Shown piece by piece: positions 54,599 through 64,000 of a DNA stretch of 64,000 nt (positions within the stretch are counted from its first letter, which is position 1; the number at the start of each line of letters is the position of its first letter). The stretch is taken from positions 226,494 through 290,493 of the forward strand of contig NZ_CANLYI010000008.1 in assembly GCF_947495255.1 (NCBI RefSeq), in the 5' to 3' direction. Origin of the DNA: an uncultured Winogradskyella sp. (lineage in GTDB: Bacteria; Bacteroidota; Bacteroidia; Flavobacteriales; Flavobacteriaceae). The position numbers were made by a program, and so were the translations under genes. The notes beneath the pieces are model-generated. The model was not told where the DNA came from. It searched no databases and was given only the letters and a program-made list of their open reading frames with translations.

Positions 54599-55276
54599 AT
54601 GCGCATAGATATCATAACTGTTTTACCAGAACTATTAAAAAGTCCTTTTGAAGCCTCAATCTTAAAAAGAGCAATAGAAGCTGGTTTGGTAGAAGTTCAT
54701 TTTCATAATTTAAGAGATTTTGCAACAGGAGGTTACAAATCTGTTGATGACACTCAGTTTGGTGGAGGCGCAGGCATGGTAATGAGTATTGCTCCTATTG
54801 ATAAATGCATTTCTAAATTACAATGTGAACGTAATTACGACGAGATTATTTATATGACTCCTGATGGTGAGCAATTAAATCAGAGTATTGCCAACCAAAC
54901 CTCTTTAAAAGAAAATATCATAATTCTTTGCGGACATTATAAAGGTGTTGATCAACGTGTACGCGATAGATTTATTACAAGAGAAATATCAATAGGAGAT
55001 TATGTACTCTCTGGAGGAGAGTTAGCTGCAGCCGTATTATGCGATTCTGTAATACGCTTAATTCCAGGAGTTTTAGGCAACGAGACCTCTGCTCTTACCG
55101 ATTCTTTTCAAGATAATTTATTAGCACCACCAATTTATACCAAACCAAGAGAATATGATGGGATGAAGGTTCCAGAAGTATTATTCAGTGGAAACTTTGC
55201 TAAAATTGAAAAATGGAGAGAAGACCAAGCCTATAAGAGAACACAAGAAAGACGACCAGATTTGCTTGAAGATTAA
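54599..55276 (+). CDS. trmD: tRNA (guanine-37-N1)-methyltransferase
   Basis: Methylates G37 of tRNAs to prevent frameshifting. 225 residues. SPOUT trefoil-knot motifs are all present: [59 protein letters not shown], the SAM-binding [15 protein letters not shown], and [19 protein letters not shown]...[23 protein letters not shown]. Upstream lies TATCTTCG (54572-54579), a one-mismatch form of the -7 box. rplS follows at 55399, the usual trmD-rplS order, but here rplS has its own promoter. Confidence 0.96.
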   Translation: MRIDIITVLPELLKSPFEASILKRAIEAGLVEVHFHNLRDFATGGYKSVDDTQFGGGAGMVMSIAPIDKCISKLQCERNYDEIIYMTPDGEQLNQSIANQTSLKENIIILCGHYKGVDQRVRDRFITREISIGDYVLSGGELAAAVLCDSVIRLIPGVLGNETSALTDSFQDNLLAPPIYTKPREYDGMKVPEVLFSGNFAKIEKWREDQAYKRTQERRPDLLED

Positions 55277-55294
55277 ATTTTAATTTTAAATCTA

Positions 55295-55324
55295 TTGTGT
55301 TTAATCAAAAAAGTACTACTTTTG
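55295..55324 (+). promoter_or_regulatory. Promoter of rplS
   Basis: TTG (55295-55297), 19 bases, TACTTTTG (55317-55324): the best -33/-7 pair in the window, matching the Bacteroidetes consensus TTG-N19-TAnnTTTG. The -7 box ends 74 bases before the rplS ATG, long enough for a regulatory leader. Confidence 0.65.
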
Positions 55325-55398
55325 CAAACCAATTTAGACCAACCTCTGGCGATAATCGTGAATGTTGCTTTGAATTAACTATTATAAATAATTAAAAA

Positions 55399-55746
55399 AT
55401 GAATTTAGTAAAATTTGTACAAGACGAATTTGTAACACGTAAAGAGTTTCCTGAATTTGGAGCCGGTGATACAATTACAGTATACTACGAAATTAGAGAA
55501 GGTGAAAAAGTGCGTACGCAGTTTTTTAGAGGTGTTGTATTACAACGTAAAGGAAGCGGATCTTCTGAAACGTTTACTATCCGTAAAATGTCAGGAACAG
55601 TTGGTGTAGAGCGTATCTTCCCAGTAAACTTACCTGCTTTACAAAAGGTAGAAGTTAACAAACGAGGTAAAGTACGTAGAGCTAGAATTTTCTACTTTAG
55701 AGGTCTTACTGGTAAAAAAGCGAGAATCAAAGAAGTTAGAAGATAA
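55399..55746 (+). CDS. rplS: 50S ribosomal protein L19
   Basis: 115 residues, standard length. FPEFGAGDTITVYYEIREGEKVRTQFFRGVVLQRKGSG, TFTIRKMSGTVGVERIFPVNLPAL and the basic C-terminus RGKVRRARIFYFRGLTGKKARIKEVRR match L19 throughout. L19 sits at the interface of the two ribosomal subunits. It has a consensus promoter with a 74-base leader and a strong terminator, so it can be expressed apart from trmD. Confidence 0.97.
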   Translation: MNLVKFVQDEFVTRKEFPEFGAGDTITVYYEIREGEKVRTQFFRGVVLQRKGSGSSETFTIRKMSGTVGVERIFPVNLPALQKVEVNKRGKVRRARIFYFRGLTGKKARIKEVRR

Positions 55747-55771
55747 TTCAAACTTATATATTACAATAAAG

Positions 55772-55797
55772 AGCCTTCTGAAAAGAAGGCTTTTTTT
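55772..55797 (+). terminator. Terminator after rplS
   Basis: AGCCTTCT-GAAA-AGAAGGCT plus a seven-base U-run: an 8-bp stem with a GNRA tetraloop, 25 bases after the stop. Confidence 0.9.
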
Positions 55798-55893
55798 GGT
55801 TATAAACAATTGTTAATAACTACGGTTCACAAACTGTTGATATCTAATAAGTTAAAAATAATTATTTTTCGAAATATTTATGTAATTTAGTGA

Positions 55894-55953
55894 AACAATT
55901 AATAACAAACCTGGTTTGGTTTTTAAGTTTCATTAAAATTAATGTTAATTGTT
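55894..55953. repeat. Nested inverted repeats in the gene-poor region
   Basis: AACAATTAA (55894-55902) pairs with TTAATTGTT (55945-55953); inside it are CAAACC-T-GGTTTG (55906-55918) and a competing TGAAAC/GTTTCA pair (55891-55896 with 55927-55932). They lie between the rplS terminator and the candidate RNA. No gene is visible in this segment, and the meaning of the repeats is unknown. Confidence 0.35.
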
Positions 55954-56104
55954 ACTAAAGACTCGTTCTTTATGTATTGAGGTTATTTTTTGAGATTGTT
56001 TAGCAACTTGCATCTACAAGTGCCTGTGAAGCAATCATGAAACTTTAATTTTGTAACATACTTTCGTAGGTTACCTTATTAAAGTAGAAAGCTCAGAAAA
56101 AGTA

Positions 56105-56281
56105 ATGGAATCGAAAGTGAACATGAAAAAGATGAGCAATGTTTTAAACCTAATTTTCGTTCATGCGAGTGAGTATCTTAGGAAAAACATCAAGAAAAAC
56201 AAACCTAAGAATCAAAGTAATATCAGGTCAATACATTTTGAAAGATATGAAATGTTTCGAAATTTGAAACAGAAACCCTAA
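56105..56281 (+). CDS. Possible 58-residue basic peptide within the candidate RNA
   Basis: ATG-initiated ORF starting MESKVNMKKMSNVLNLIFVH and ending RYEMFRNLKQKP, with a Lys/Asn-rich middle (KNIKKNKPKNQSN). It has no homologue I recognise. It overlaps two of the hairpins (56176-56210 and 56253-56271), which argues that the region is RNA rather than protein-coding, but a dual-function RNA is possible. Composition is basic and not clearly membrane-bound. Low confidence that it is translated. Confidence 0.2.
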   Translation: MESKVNMKKMSNVLNLIFVHASEYLRKNIKKNKPKNQSNIRSIHFERYEMFRNLKQKP

Positions 56282-56361
56282 AACTGAAAAACTGTTGACA
56301 TTAGTCAGGCAGAAGAGTTAGTGTAAACTAAATAGGTGAAAAAGTTAGTACTGTTTCTAAG

Positions 56362-56410
56362 AAAGCCATGTCAGCAGAGATTTTTCTGAGTGATATGGCT
56401 TTTTATTTTT
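56362..56410 (+). terminator. Terminator of the candidate RNA
   Basis: AAAGCCAT at 56362-56369 pairs with ATGGCTTT at 56395-56402; inner TCA/TGA and CAGA/TCTG pairs extend the stem; a T-rich stretch follows. No plus-strand gene ends here, so it marks the 3' end of an otherwise unannotated transcript. Confidence 0.75.
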
Positions 56411-56477
56411 ATAAAAAAAGCATTACATTTTAAAAGTCATTTATACAATTCATCCATTTCTTTTGTATTCTTGTAAG

Positions 56478-57053
56478 ATGAACTCACACCTAATAGACCA
56501 AAAGTATTTTAACTCAAAAGATTTTACGACAAACCTGCTTCCAAAGGCAGAATATACAGGCTGTGTATTCACAAATTGCACATTTGAAAGCTCGGATGTT
56601 TCTAACGTTAACTTCACTGAATGTGATTTTGTAGATTGTAATTTTAGCAATGTCAATGTAATGAATACCACTTTCAATGACGTTGCTTTTATAGGTTGTA
56701 AAATTTTAGGTGTATTATTTCAAAGTTGTAATCCATTCTTGTTGTCTTTTAAATTTACAAATTGCATTTTAAACCTCAGTGGCTTCTATCAAGTAAAAAT
56801 AAACCATACTCAGTTTCTAAATTGCACTATGCATCAGGTAGATTTCACAGAAGCTGAAGCTAAAAAAACACGATTTAAAGATTGTGATTTATACATGTCT
56901 ACTTTTGACAGAACTAACATTGAACAAGCAGATTTTACATCAGCTATTAACTTCAATATTAATCCTTCTAAAAATCAAATTAAGAACGCTTCATTTTCAA
57001 ATGAAAATATTTCTGGACTGCTAGAAAGCTTTAATATTAAGATAAAACAATAA
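56478..57053 (+). CDS. Pentapeptide-repeat protein
   Basis: 191 residues from the ATG at 56478; a TTG at 56463 adds only MYSCK and is not needed, since homologues begin MNS. Repeated A(D/N)LxX-like units are clear: CVFTNCTFESSDVSNVNFTECDFVDCNFSNVN, CKILGVLFQSCNP, CILNLSGFYQVKI, CTMHQVDFTEAEAKKTRFKDCDLYMSTFDRTNIEQADF. They form a right-handed quadrilateral beta-helix. Some relatives (Qnr, MfpA) protect DNA gyrase from quinolones; the repeat alone does not show this activity. Cytoplasmic, no signal peptide. Stands alone, with no clear terminator after it. Confidence 0.87.
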   Translation: MNSHLIDQKYFNSKDFTTNLLPKAEYTGCVFTNCTFESSDVSNVNFTECDFVDCNFSNVNVMNTTFNDVAFIGCKILGVLFQSCNPFLLSFKFTNCILNLSGFYQVKINHTQFLNCTMHQVDFTEAEAKKTRFKDCDLYMSTFDRTNIEQADFTSAINFNINPSKNQIKNASFSNENISGLLESFNIKIKQ

Positions 57054-57095
57054 ATCGTTGGTTTTAAGTAGTATTTTATTAATTCCTTAAATATT

Positions 57096-57122
57096 GGTGC
57101 TCTTTAGTACAAATCTAGCACC
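57096..57122. promoter_or_regulatory. Inverted repeat upstream of icd
   Basis: GGTGCT, 15 bases, AGCACC. It lies just upstream of the -7 box at 57143-57150, covering the expected -33 region. It could be an operator or a weak terminator-like hairpin of the preceding gene; no U-run follows. Confidence 0.25.
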
Positions 57123-57142
57123 CAAAAAATCAAACGTTTTCG

Positions 57143-57150
57143 TATATTTG
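57143..57150 (+). promoter_or_regulatory. -7 box of icd
   Basis: TATATTTG, an exact TAnnTTTG match, ends 48 bases before the ATG at 57199. Confidence 0.5.
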
Positions 57151-57183
57151 CTCTGCTTAATTTTAAGCAACTTATTATTCTAA

Positions 57184-59418
<2,235 letters not shown>

Positions 59419-59442
59419 TCTTATTTAGATTAAGGTTATGTT

Positions 59443-59470
59443 AAAAAGCTTCTTTCGAGAAGCTTTTTTT
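59443..59470 (+). terminator. Terminator after icd
   Basis: AAAAAGCTTCT-TTCG-AGAAGCTTTTTTT: an 11-bp stem closed by a UUCG tetraloop, with a U-run, 24 bases after the icd stop. Confidence 0.92.
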
Positions 59471-59560
59471 ATGCTTTTAATTTACTTTTAACGTAACATC
59501 ATTATAAGTTAATCGTTATAATAAAAACTCATCATCAATCATATTCAATATTCATCACAT

Positions 59561-61936
59561 ATGAAATTACTTTTCAGAGGATTTATACTATGTCTCCTAT
59601 TGTATTCCTTTAATCTCAAAGCTCAAGAAAAATTCACATTAAGCGGAACAATTTCAGATAATCTCAGTAATGAAACACTAATTGGTGTTAATATTATAAT
59701 TCCGGCATTACAAACAGGAACCATGACTAACGAATATGGCTTCTACTCTATCACGTTACCTTCTGGTACTTATGATATTCAAATTAGTTATTTAGGTTTT
59801 ACTACTATAAATGAAACTATAGAGCTTACATCAGACCTCTCTAAAAATTATAAACTTGAAGAAGCTGCCGAAAGTTTAGATGAAGTTATTATTACAGAAA
59901 ATATTGAAAAATTAAATATTAAGAAACCTCAAATGAGTGTTAATTCTTTATCTATTAAAACAATAAAGAATATGCCTGTTGTTTTAGGAGAAGTAGATGT
60001 AATAAAATCAATAACACTACTACCAGGAGTAACCAATGCAGGAGAAGGCGCTTCTGGGTTTAATGTTAGAGGTGGTGCAGCTGATCAAAATTTAATACTT
60101 TTAGATGAAGCTACCATTTTTAACTCGTCACACCTGTTTGGTTTCTTTTCTGTATTTAATCCAGATGCAATTAAAGATTTAAAACTCTATAAAGGAGGAA
60201 TTCCTGCTAAATACGGTGGACGTGTATCCTCTGTATTAGATATTTACCAAAAAGAAGGAAACAGTAATTCGTTTCACATGAATGGTGGAATTGGCTTAAT
60301 TTCGAGTCGTTTACTAGCAGAAGGGCCTATAAAAAAAGAAAAAGGTTCGTTTTTAATTGGAGGAAGAAGTAGTTATGCTCATTTATTTTTACCGCTTTTC
60401 GATATTGATAGTAAAGCTTACTTCTATGATTTAAACACCAAATTAAGCTACAATATTAACAGTAATAACAATATTTACTTGTCAGGATATTTTGGGAGAG
60501 ATGTATTTGAAATCTCTGATAGTTTTCAAAATACATTTGGTAATACTGTACTTAACTTTCGATGGAATCATTTATTTTCTGATAAAATATTTTCTAATCT
60601 ATCTTTAATTTATTCGGACTATTACTACGGATTAGAATTAGGTTTCGTTGAGTTCGATTGGGTTTCTGGTATTAAAAATTTCAACCTCAAATACGATTTT
60701 AAACATTACATAAATAATAATTTCAAATTAGAGTATGGGTTTAATAGTATGTATTACGATTTTAATCCTGGAGAAATTAAACCTACAACCGATACTTCAG
60801 GAATCAATCCTTACAAATTAATAGATAAGTACGCCTTTGAAAATGCTATTTACATAGATGCAGAACATAAATTAAGTAATAAACTTTCTGTAAGTTATGG
60901 GGCTAGATTGAGTATGTTTCACCGTTTAGGTCAGGATGAATTAAATATTTACGAGAATGATTTACCTTTAACTTTTAATGAGGAAATCGGCATTTATGAA
61001 AAGGCAGATCCAATAGGTACTGAAACTTTTAATAAGAGTGATGTTATAAAGTCATTTGCTAACTTAGAACCAAGATTAGCTATTGCATACCAATTAAATG
61101 ATGTTTCTTCTGTAAAGGCAAGTTACAATCGTATGAGCCAGTACTTACATTTATTATCTAACACATCTTCTCCAACACCATTAGATGTTTGGACACCAAG
61201 TGGAAAATATGTAAAACCTCAATTATTAGATCAAGTCGCCATTGGATATTTTAAAACTTTTAAAAATAACACTTATTCATTAGAGGTTGAAAGCTTCTAT
61301 AAAACTATAAAAAATCGAATTGATTATGTTGATGGTGCTGATTTAATTGCTAATGACGCTATAGAGCAAGTAATTCTTAATGGAGAAGCAAGAGCATATG
61401 GATTAGAAGTTCTGCTTAGAAAAAATGAAGGGCGATTTACAGGTTGGTTGGCTTATACACTTTCTAAATCTGAACAAAAAACTCCTGGAAGAACGGTAGT
61501 CGAAACCGGAATAAATAATGGACAATGGTACAACACAGCTTATGATAAAACCCACGATATTTCACTGACTGGAAGTTATGAACTCAATAAAAAATGGTCT
61601 ATTAATTCAAATTTCATATTCCAAACGGGTCAACCAACAACTTATCCTAATAGCCAATATGAATACAACGGACTAGTAATTCCTAATTATGAAGCTAGAA
61701 ATTCAAGCAGACTTCCAACGTATCATCGTTTAGATATATCAGCAAACTTTAACCCTAAACCCGAGAGTAAAAAAAGTTTTAAAGGAGAATGGGTATTCGG
61801 TATTTATAATGTTTATGGTCGTAAAAATGCAGCTAGTATATCATTTCGAGAAAATAGTGATACAGGAACCAATGAAGCTGTACAACTTGCTATTTTTGGA
61901 ATGGTACCTTCAATCTCTTATAATTTTAAATTTTAA
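59561..61936 (+). CDS. TonB-dependent receptor with CarboxypepD_reg-like domain
   Basis: 791 residues. Signal peptide about 1-21 (LLYSFNLKAQ). CarboxypepD_reg-like domain about 22-110 (LSGTISDNLSNETLIGVNI, GTYDIQISYLGFTTI), then a TonB plug (about 125-235: MPVVLGEVDVIKSITLLPGV, GFNVRGGAADQNLILLDEATIFNSSHLFGFFSVFNPDAIKDLKLYKGGIPAKYGGRVSSVLDI), then a 22-strand-type barrel ending SISYNFKF. Imports an unknown ligand across the outer membrane. A DUF4249 lipoprotein gene follows three bases later, a standard receptor/lipoprotein pair in Bacteroidetes that is distinct from SusCD. No regulator or sigma/anti-sigma gene is adjacent. Confidence 0.93.
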   Translation: MKLLFRGFILCLLLYSFNLKAQEKFTLSGTISDNLSNETLIGVNIIIPALQTGTMTNEYGFYSITLPSGTYDIQISYLGFTTINETIELTSDLSKNYKLEEAAESLDEVIITENIEKLNIKKPQMSVNSLSIKTIKNMPVVLGEVDVIKSITLLPGVTNAGEGASGFNVRGGAADQNLILLDEATIFNSSHLFGFFSVFNPDAIKDLKLYKGGIPAKYGGRVSSVLDIYQKEGNSNSFHMNGGIGLISSRLLAEGPIKKEKGSFLIGGRSSYAHLFLPLFDIDSKAYFYDLNTKLSYNINSNNNIYLSGYFGRDVFEISDSFQNTFGNTVLNFRWNHLFSDKIFSNLSLIYSDYYYGLELGFVEFDWVSGIKNFNLKYDFKHYINNNFKLEYGFNSMYYDFNPGEIKPTTDTSGINPYKLIDKYAFENAIYIDAEHKLSNKLSVSYGARLSMFHRLGQDELNIYENDLPLTFNEEIGIYEKADPIGTETFNKSDVIKSFANLEPRLAIAYQLNDVSSVKASYNRMSQYLHLLSNTSSPTPLDVWTPSGKYVKPQLLDQVAIGYFKTFKNNTYSLEVESFYKTIKNRIDYVDGADLIANDAIEQVILNGEARAYGLEVLLRKNEGRFTGWLAYTLSKSEQKTPGRTVVETGINNGQWYNTAYDKTHDISLTGSYELNKKWSINSNFIFQTGQPTTYPNSQYEYNGLVIPNYEARNSSRLPTYHRLDISANFNPKPESKKSFKGEWVFGIYNVYGRKNAASISFRENSDTGTNEAVQLAIFGMVPSISYNFKF

Positions 61937-61939
61937 ATC

Positions 61940-62755
61940 ATGAAAAAAATAATTTATCTATTTATATTATGTTCTTTATTCTATACATGTGAAGATGTAA
62001 TTGATGTTAATTTAAATGAAGCTGAACCAAGATTGGTGATTGAAGCGTCTATAGATTGGTACAAAAACACAACTGGAAATGAGCAAAGTATAAAATTATC
62101 ACTTTCTGCACCATTTTTTGATGAAATAATTCCGCCTGCTAATGATGCTTTAGTTGAAATTATTGATAGTAATGGAAATACATTTTCATTTTTAGAAGAA
62201 AATAACAGCGGTATATATAAAACTAATAATTTTACACCTATAATTGATGAAATGTACACATTAGTCATCAATTACGATAATGAAGTTTATACAGCTACAG
62301 AAACTTTAAAATCAGTTGTGCCAATAGATTATATTGAGCAAAATGATGAAGGCGGTTTCGTAGGAGATGAAATTGAAGTTAAGGTTTATTTTACGGACCC
62401 TGCAGATATAGACAACTATTATTTCTTTGAATATTATACTGATTTTTCAGATACACCCTCTTTAGATGTAGCTGAAGATCGGTTTATTGATGGTAATCAA
62501 ATTTTTGGCTTTTATTCCGAAGAAGACTTAGAACCAGGAAACGAATTAACTATTCGCCACTTTGGTGTATCTAAACAATATTATGAATTCATGTTTATTC
62601 TATTACAACAAGGTAGTGATGATGGTGGTGGACCATTTGAAACACAACCGGCTACAGTAAGAGGTAACTGCATAAATATTACAAATGAAGATAATTATCC
62701 ATTTGGTTATTTTAGATTATCTGAAGTTGAAGAAGTTATATATTTTATAGAATAG
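61940..62755 (+). CDS. DUF4249 lipoprotein, partner of the TonB receptor
   Basis: 271 residues. Lipoprotein signal with Cys17 (FILCSLFYTCEDVI). DUF4249 pattern: VIDVNLNEAEPRLVIEASIDW, NDALVEIIDSNGNTFSFLEE, GIYKTNNFTPIIDEMYTLVINYD, ATETLKSVVPID, and the ending RGNCINITNEDNYPFGYFRLSEVEEVIYFIE. Members pair with TonB receptors and probably sit on the outer-membrane surface to capture or gate ligand; this is inferred from pairing. It starts three bases after the receptor stop. Length is at the short end for the family but both ends look intact. Confidence 0.88.
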   Translation: MKKIIYLFILCSLFYTCEDVIDVNLNEAEPRLVIEASIDWYKNTTGNEQSIKLSLSAPFFDEIIPPANDALVEIIDSNGNTFSFLEENNSGIYKTNNFTPIIDEMYTLVINYDNEVYTATETLKSVVPIDYIEQNDEGGFVGDEIEVKVYFTDPADIDNYYFFEYYTDFSDTPSLDVAEDRFIDGNQIFGFYSEEDLEPGNELTIRHFGVSKQYYEFMFILLQQGSDDGGGPFETQPATVRGNCINITNEDNYPFGYFRLSEVEEVIYFIE

Positions 62756-62832
62756 ATTAGCTTTTTTTATTTATTAGTATTTCATACTATCACAATTTAA
62801 ATATCTAAAATAATTATTTATATCTTTAAATC

Positions 62833-63645
62833 ATGACATTTATAAAAACTACTGAGCAAGATTCAAATTATAATAATCTCGAAAACATGTCCGTTAAAGA
62901 GATTATCCACTACATTAATAATGAAGATAAATTAGTACCGTTAGCAGTAGAAAAATCAATTCCCAAAATTGAAACAGTGATTACCGAAGTGGTTTCGAAG
63001 TTAAAAAATGGAGGAAGATTAATATATATTGGAGCCGGTACAAGTGGAAGATTAGGAGTTTTAGATGCATCTGAATGTCCACCTACTTTTGGAGTACCGC
63101 AAGGCCTCGTAATAGGAATAATTGCAGGAGGAGATAAGGCTATTAGAAAAGCTGTTGAAAATGCAGAAGACTCTCCTACTCAAGGCTGGAACGATTTATT
63201 AAATATTAATATTACAAAAAAAGATATAGTAATTGGTATTGCGGCATCAGGCACAACTCCATATGTTATACATGCATTAAAAATCTGTAATAAGAATAAC
63301 ATTATAACTTCATGTATAACTTGTAATAGAAATAGCCCATTATCATTAACTGCAAAATATCCAATAGAGGTTATCGTTGGACCCGAATTTTTAACCGGTA
63401 GTTCTAGAATGAAAGCTGGTACGGCTCAAAAACTCGTTCTTAACATGATTACAACCACAAGTATGATTCGGTTAGGAAAAGTAAAAGGGAATAAAATGGT
63501 TGATATGCAATTAAGTAATGATAAACTTGTAAAGCGTGGTATTGCTATGATAATGCAAGAATTAAAAATAGAAGAGCTTGAAGCTTCATTATTATTAACT
63601 AAACATAAGTCAGTAAGACAAAGTATTATTCATGGAAGAAAATAA
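62833..63645 (+). CDS. murQ: N-acetylmuramic acid 6-phosphate etherase
   Basis: Cleaves the lactyl ether of MurNAc-6-phosphate in cell-wall recycling. 270 residues, somewhat shorter than the usual ~300. SIS domain with LIYIGAGTSGRLGVLDASECPPTFG (Glu81 in the catalytic region), GIIAGGDKAIRKAVENAEDSPTQGW, GIAASGTTPYVIHAL, and EFLTGSSRMKAGTAQKLVLNMITT. The C-terminal helical part is abbreviated. The start MTFIKTTEQDSNYNNLENMSVKEII fits the family. No MurNAc kinase or transporter gene is adjacent. It overlaps the next gene by 14 bases. Confidence 0.94.
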   Translation: MTFIKTTEQDSNYNNLENMSVKEIIHYINNEDKLVPLAVEKSIPKIETVITEVVSKLKNGGRLIYIGAGTSGRLGVLDASECPPTFGVPQGLVIGIIAGGDKAIRKAVENAEDSPTQGWNDLLNINITKKDIVIGIAASGTTPYVIHALKICNKNNIITSCITCNRNSPLSLTAKYPIEVIVGPEFLTGSSRMKAGTAQKLVLNMITTTSMIRLGKVKGNKMVDMQLSNDKLVKRGIAMIMQELKIEELEASLLLTKHKSVRQSIIHGRK

Positions 63646-63868
63646 CAAAACAGATAAAGAGATTTTAACGAAAGGGTTAAAACAGTTATTACTTTGCTTA
63701 ATATTAATGTTTTTAGGACCTACAATGCTCCATTTAGCATTCAATAATCAAAACAAAGCACTTTATATTCCACTTCTTATTGTATCTATTATACTCTGTA
63801 TTCTTGCTATTGTTTTATTAGCTGTTGGTATTAATACTATTATGAATAGTATGTTTAAAAAAAAGTAA
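63632..63868 (+). CDS. DUF6095-like small membrane protein
   Basis: 78 residues with two membrane helices: LLLCLILMFLGPTMLHLAF (about 19-37) and LYIPLLIVSIILCILAIVLLAVGI (about 44-67), a hydrophilic N-terminus (MEENNKTDKEILTKGLKQ) and a Lys-rich C-terminus. Homologues of this size, placed directly after murQ, recur in Flavobacteriaceae (DUF6095), as I recall. Function unknown; the 14-base overlap with murQ suggests coupled expression. A hairpin follows about 80 bases later. Confidence 0.75.
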   Translation: MEENNKTDKEILTKGLKQLLLCLILMFLGPTMLHLAFNNQNKALYIPLLIVSIILCILAIVLLAVGINTIMNSMFKKK

Positions 63869-63950
63869 TGTACTTCCTCAACCTATTAGTTTAAAATATT
63901 CTTAATAGTTCCCAGTAAGTTTCAACAAAACGTAAAAACATAAAACAAAA

Positions 63951-63980
63951 AAACCCTTACTAGAACACTAGTAAGGGTTT
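63951..63980. terminator. Bidirectional terminator at the right edge
   Basis: AAACCCTTACTAG-AACA-CTAGTAAGGGTTT: a 13-bp perfect stem with U-runs of about four on the plus strand and seven on the minus strand. It can end the murQ-DUF6095 transcript and any minus-strand gene right of the window. Confidence 0.85.
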
Positions 63981-64000
63981 TACAATATCGATATATACAT

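Larger units (their letters stand above)
56046..56410 (+). ncRNA. Candidate structured non-coding RNA of unknown class
   Basis: The 731-base interval between rplS and the pentapeptide gene holds no recognisable gene. Its right half begins with a -7 box (TAATTTTG, 56046-56053) and ends in a strong hairpin with a U-run (56362-56410). Between them are further perfect or near-perfect hairpins: GTAAC/GTTAC (about 56053-56075), TCTTAGG/CCTAAGA (56176-56182 with 56204-56210), TGTTTC/GAAACA (56253-56258 with 56266-56271), and TTAGT-GTAA-ACTAA near 56318. Base use is more G-rich on the plus strand than in flanking spacers. It lacks the signatures of RNase P RNA, tmRNA, SRP RNA or known riboswitches that I could recognise. 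A short ORF (56105-56281) lies within. Confidence 0.4.

Overview
The window is a low-GC (roughly one third G+C), gene-dense stretch of chromosome from a member of the Bacteroidetes, almost certainly family Flavobacteriaceae. Evidence: T9SS type A sorting domains on two secreted proteins, a PorD-like T9SS component, CarboxypepD_reg-like domains on outer-membrane proteins, a TonB receptor/DUF4249 lipoprotein pair, the Bacteroidetes-type omega subunit, monomeric isocitrate dehydrogenase, a near absence of Shine-Dalgarno sequences, and repeated use of the Bacteroidetes -7 promoter box TAnnTTTG. No rRNA, tRNA, insertion sequence, prophage or CRISPR array was found; it is mostly core chromosome. The genus cannot be fixed from sequence alone; a marine flavobacterium fits. 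|| Layout. 0-8.6 kb: a DUF5686 outer-membrane protein, pcm, a Gfo/Idh oxidoreductase, a 3-hydroxyacyl-CoA dehydrogenase, an M23-like lipoprotein, DUF1015 and the YggS-type PLP protein. 8.6-13.7 kb (+): a DnaQ/GIY-YIG nuclease with an apparent ATA start, a DUF3857/transglutaminase protein, a K+ channel with a zinc-ribbon tail, miaA. 13.7-19.1 kb (-): VanZ, a two-component system, coaE, a YbbR-domain protein and a glycosyltransferase. 19.3-30.6 kb (-): a 1221-residue T9SS adhesin, fabI, then the conserved recN-porD-coaBC-rpoZ-bamD cluster, dapA and a DUF6913 gene. 30.7-32.4 kb (+): a split 5'-nucleotidase. 32.4-38.1 kb (-): membrane protein, ligA, SH3 lipoprotein, prmC, GNAT. 38.1-41.6 kb (+): LEA-2 lipoprotein, ribD, HAD, EamA, YigZ in a tightly overlapping operon. 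42-46.3 kb (+): dnaA, LMW-PTP, sugar dehydrogenase, RsmI-like methylase. 46.4-50.4 kb (-): lysozyme-like protein, DUF2279, mltG, GNAT, dapF. 50.5-64 kb (+): a Do-type protease, an N-terminally extended GAPDH, a coiled-coil membrane protein, trmD, rplS, a ~730-base gene-poor region, a pentapeptide protein, icd, a TonB receptor plus DUF4249, murQ and DUF6095. || Function. Most genes are housekeeping: lysine/peptidoglycan precursor synthesis (dapA, dapF, murQ, mltG), CoA synthesis (coaBC, coaE), fatty acids (fabI), replication and repair (dnaA, ligA, recN), translation (rplS, trmD, miaA, prmC), and envelope biogenesis and T9SS secretion (bamD, porD and cargo). || The most unusual points are the structured, apparently non-coding segment with its own terminator at about 55.8-56.4 kb, a terminator-like hairpin inside the dnaA leader, the ATA start of the DnaQ/GIY-YIG gene, an inverted repeat placed between the promoter boxes of the two-component system, and an M23-like lipoprotein lacking its first zinc-ligand histidine. 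I did not find a clear new multi-gene system.
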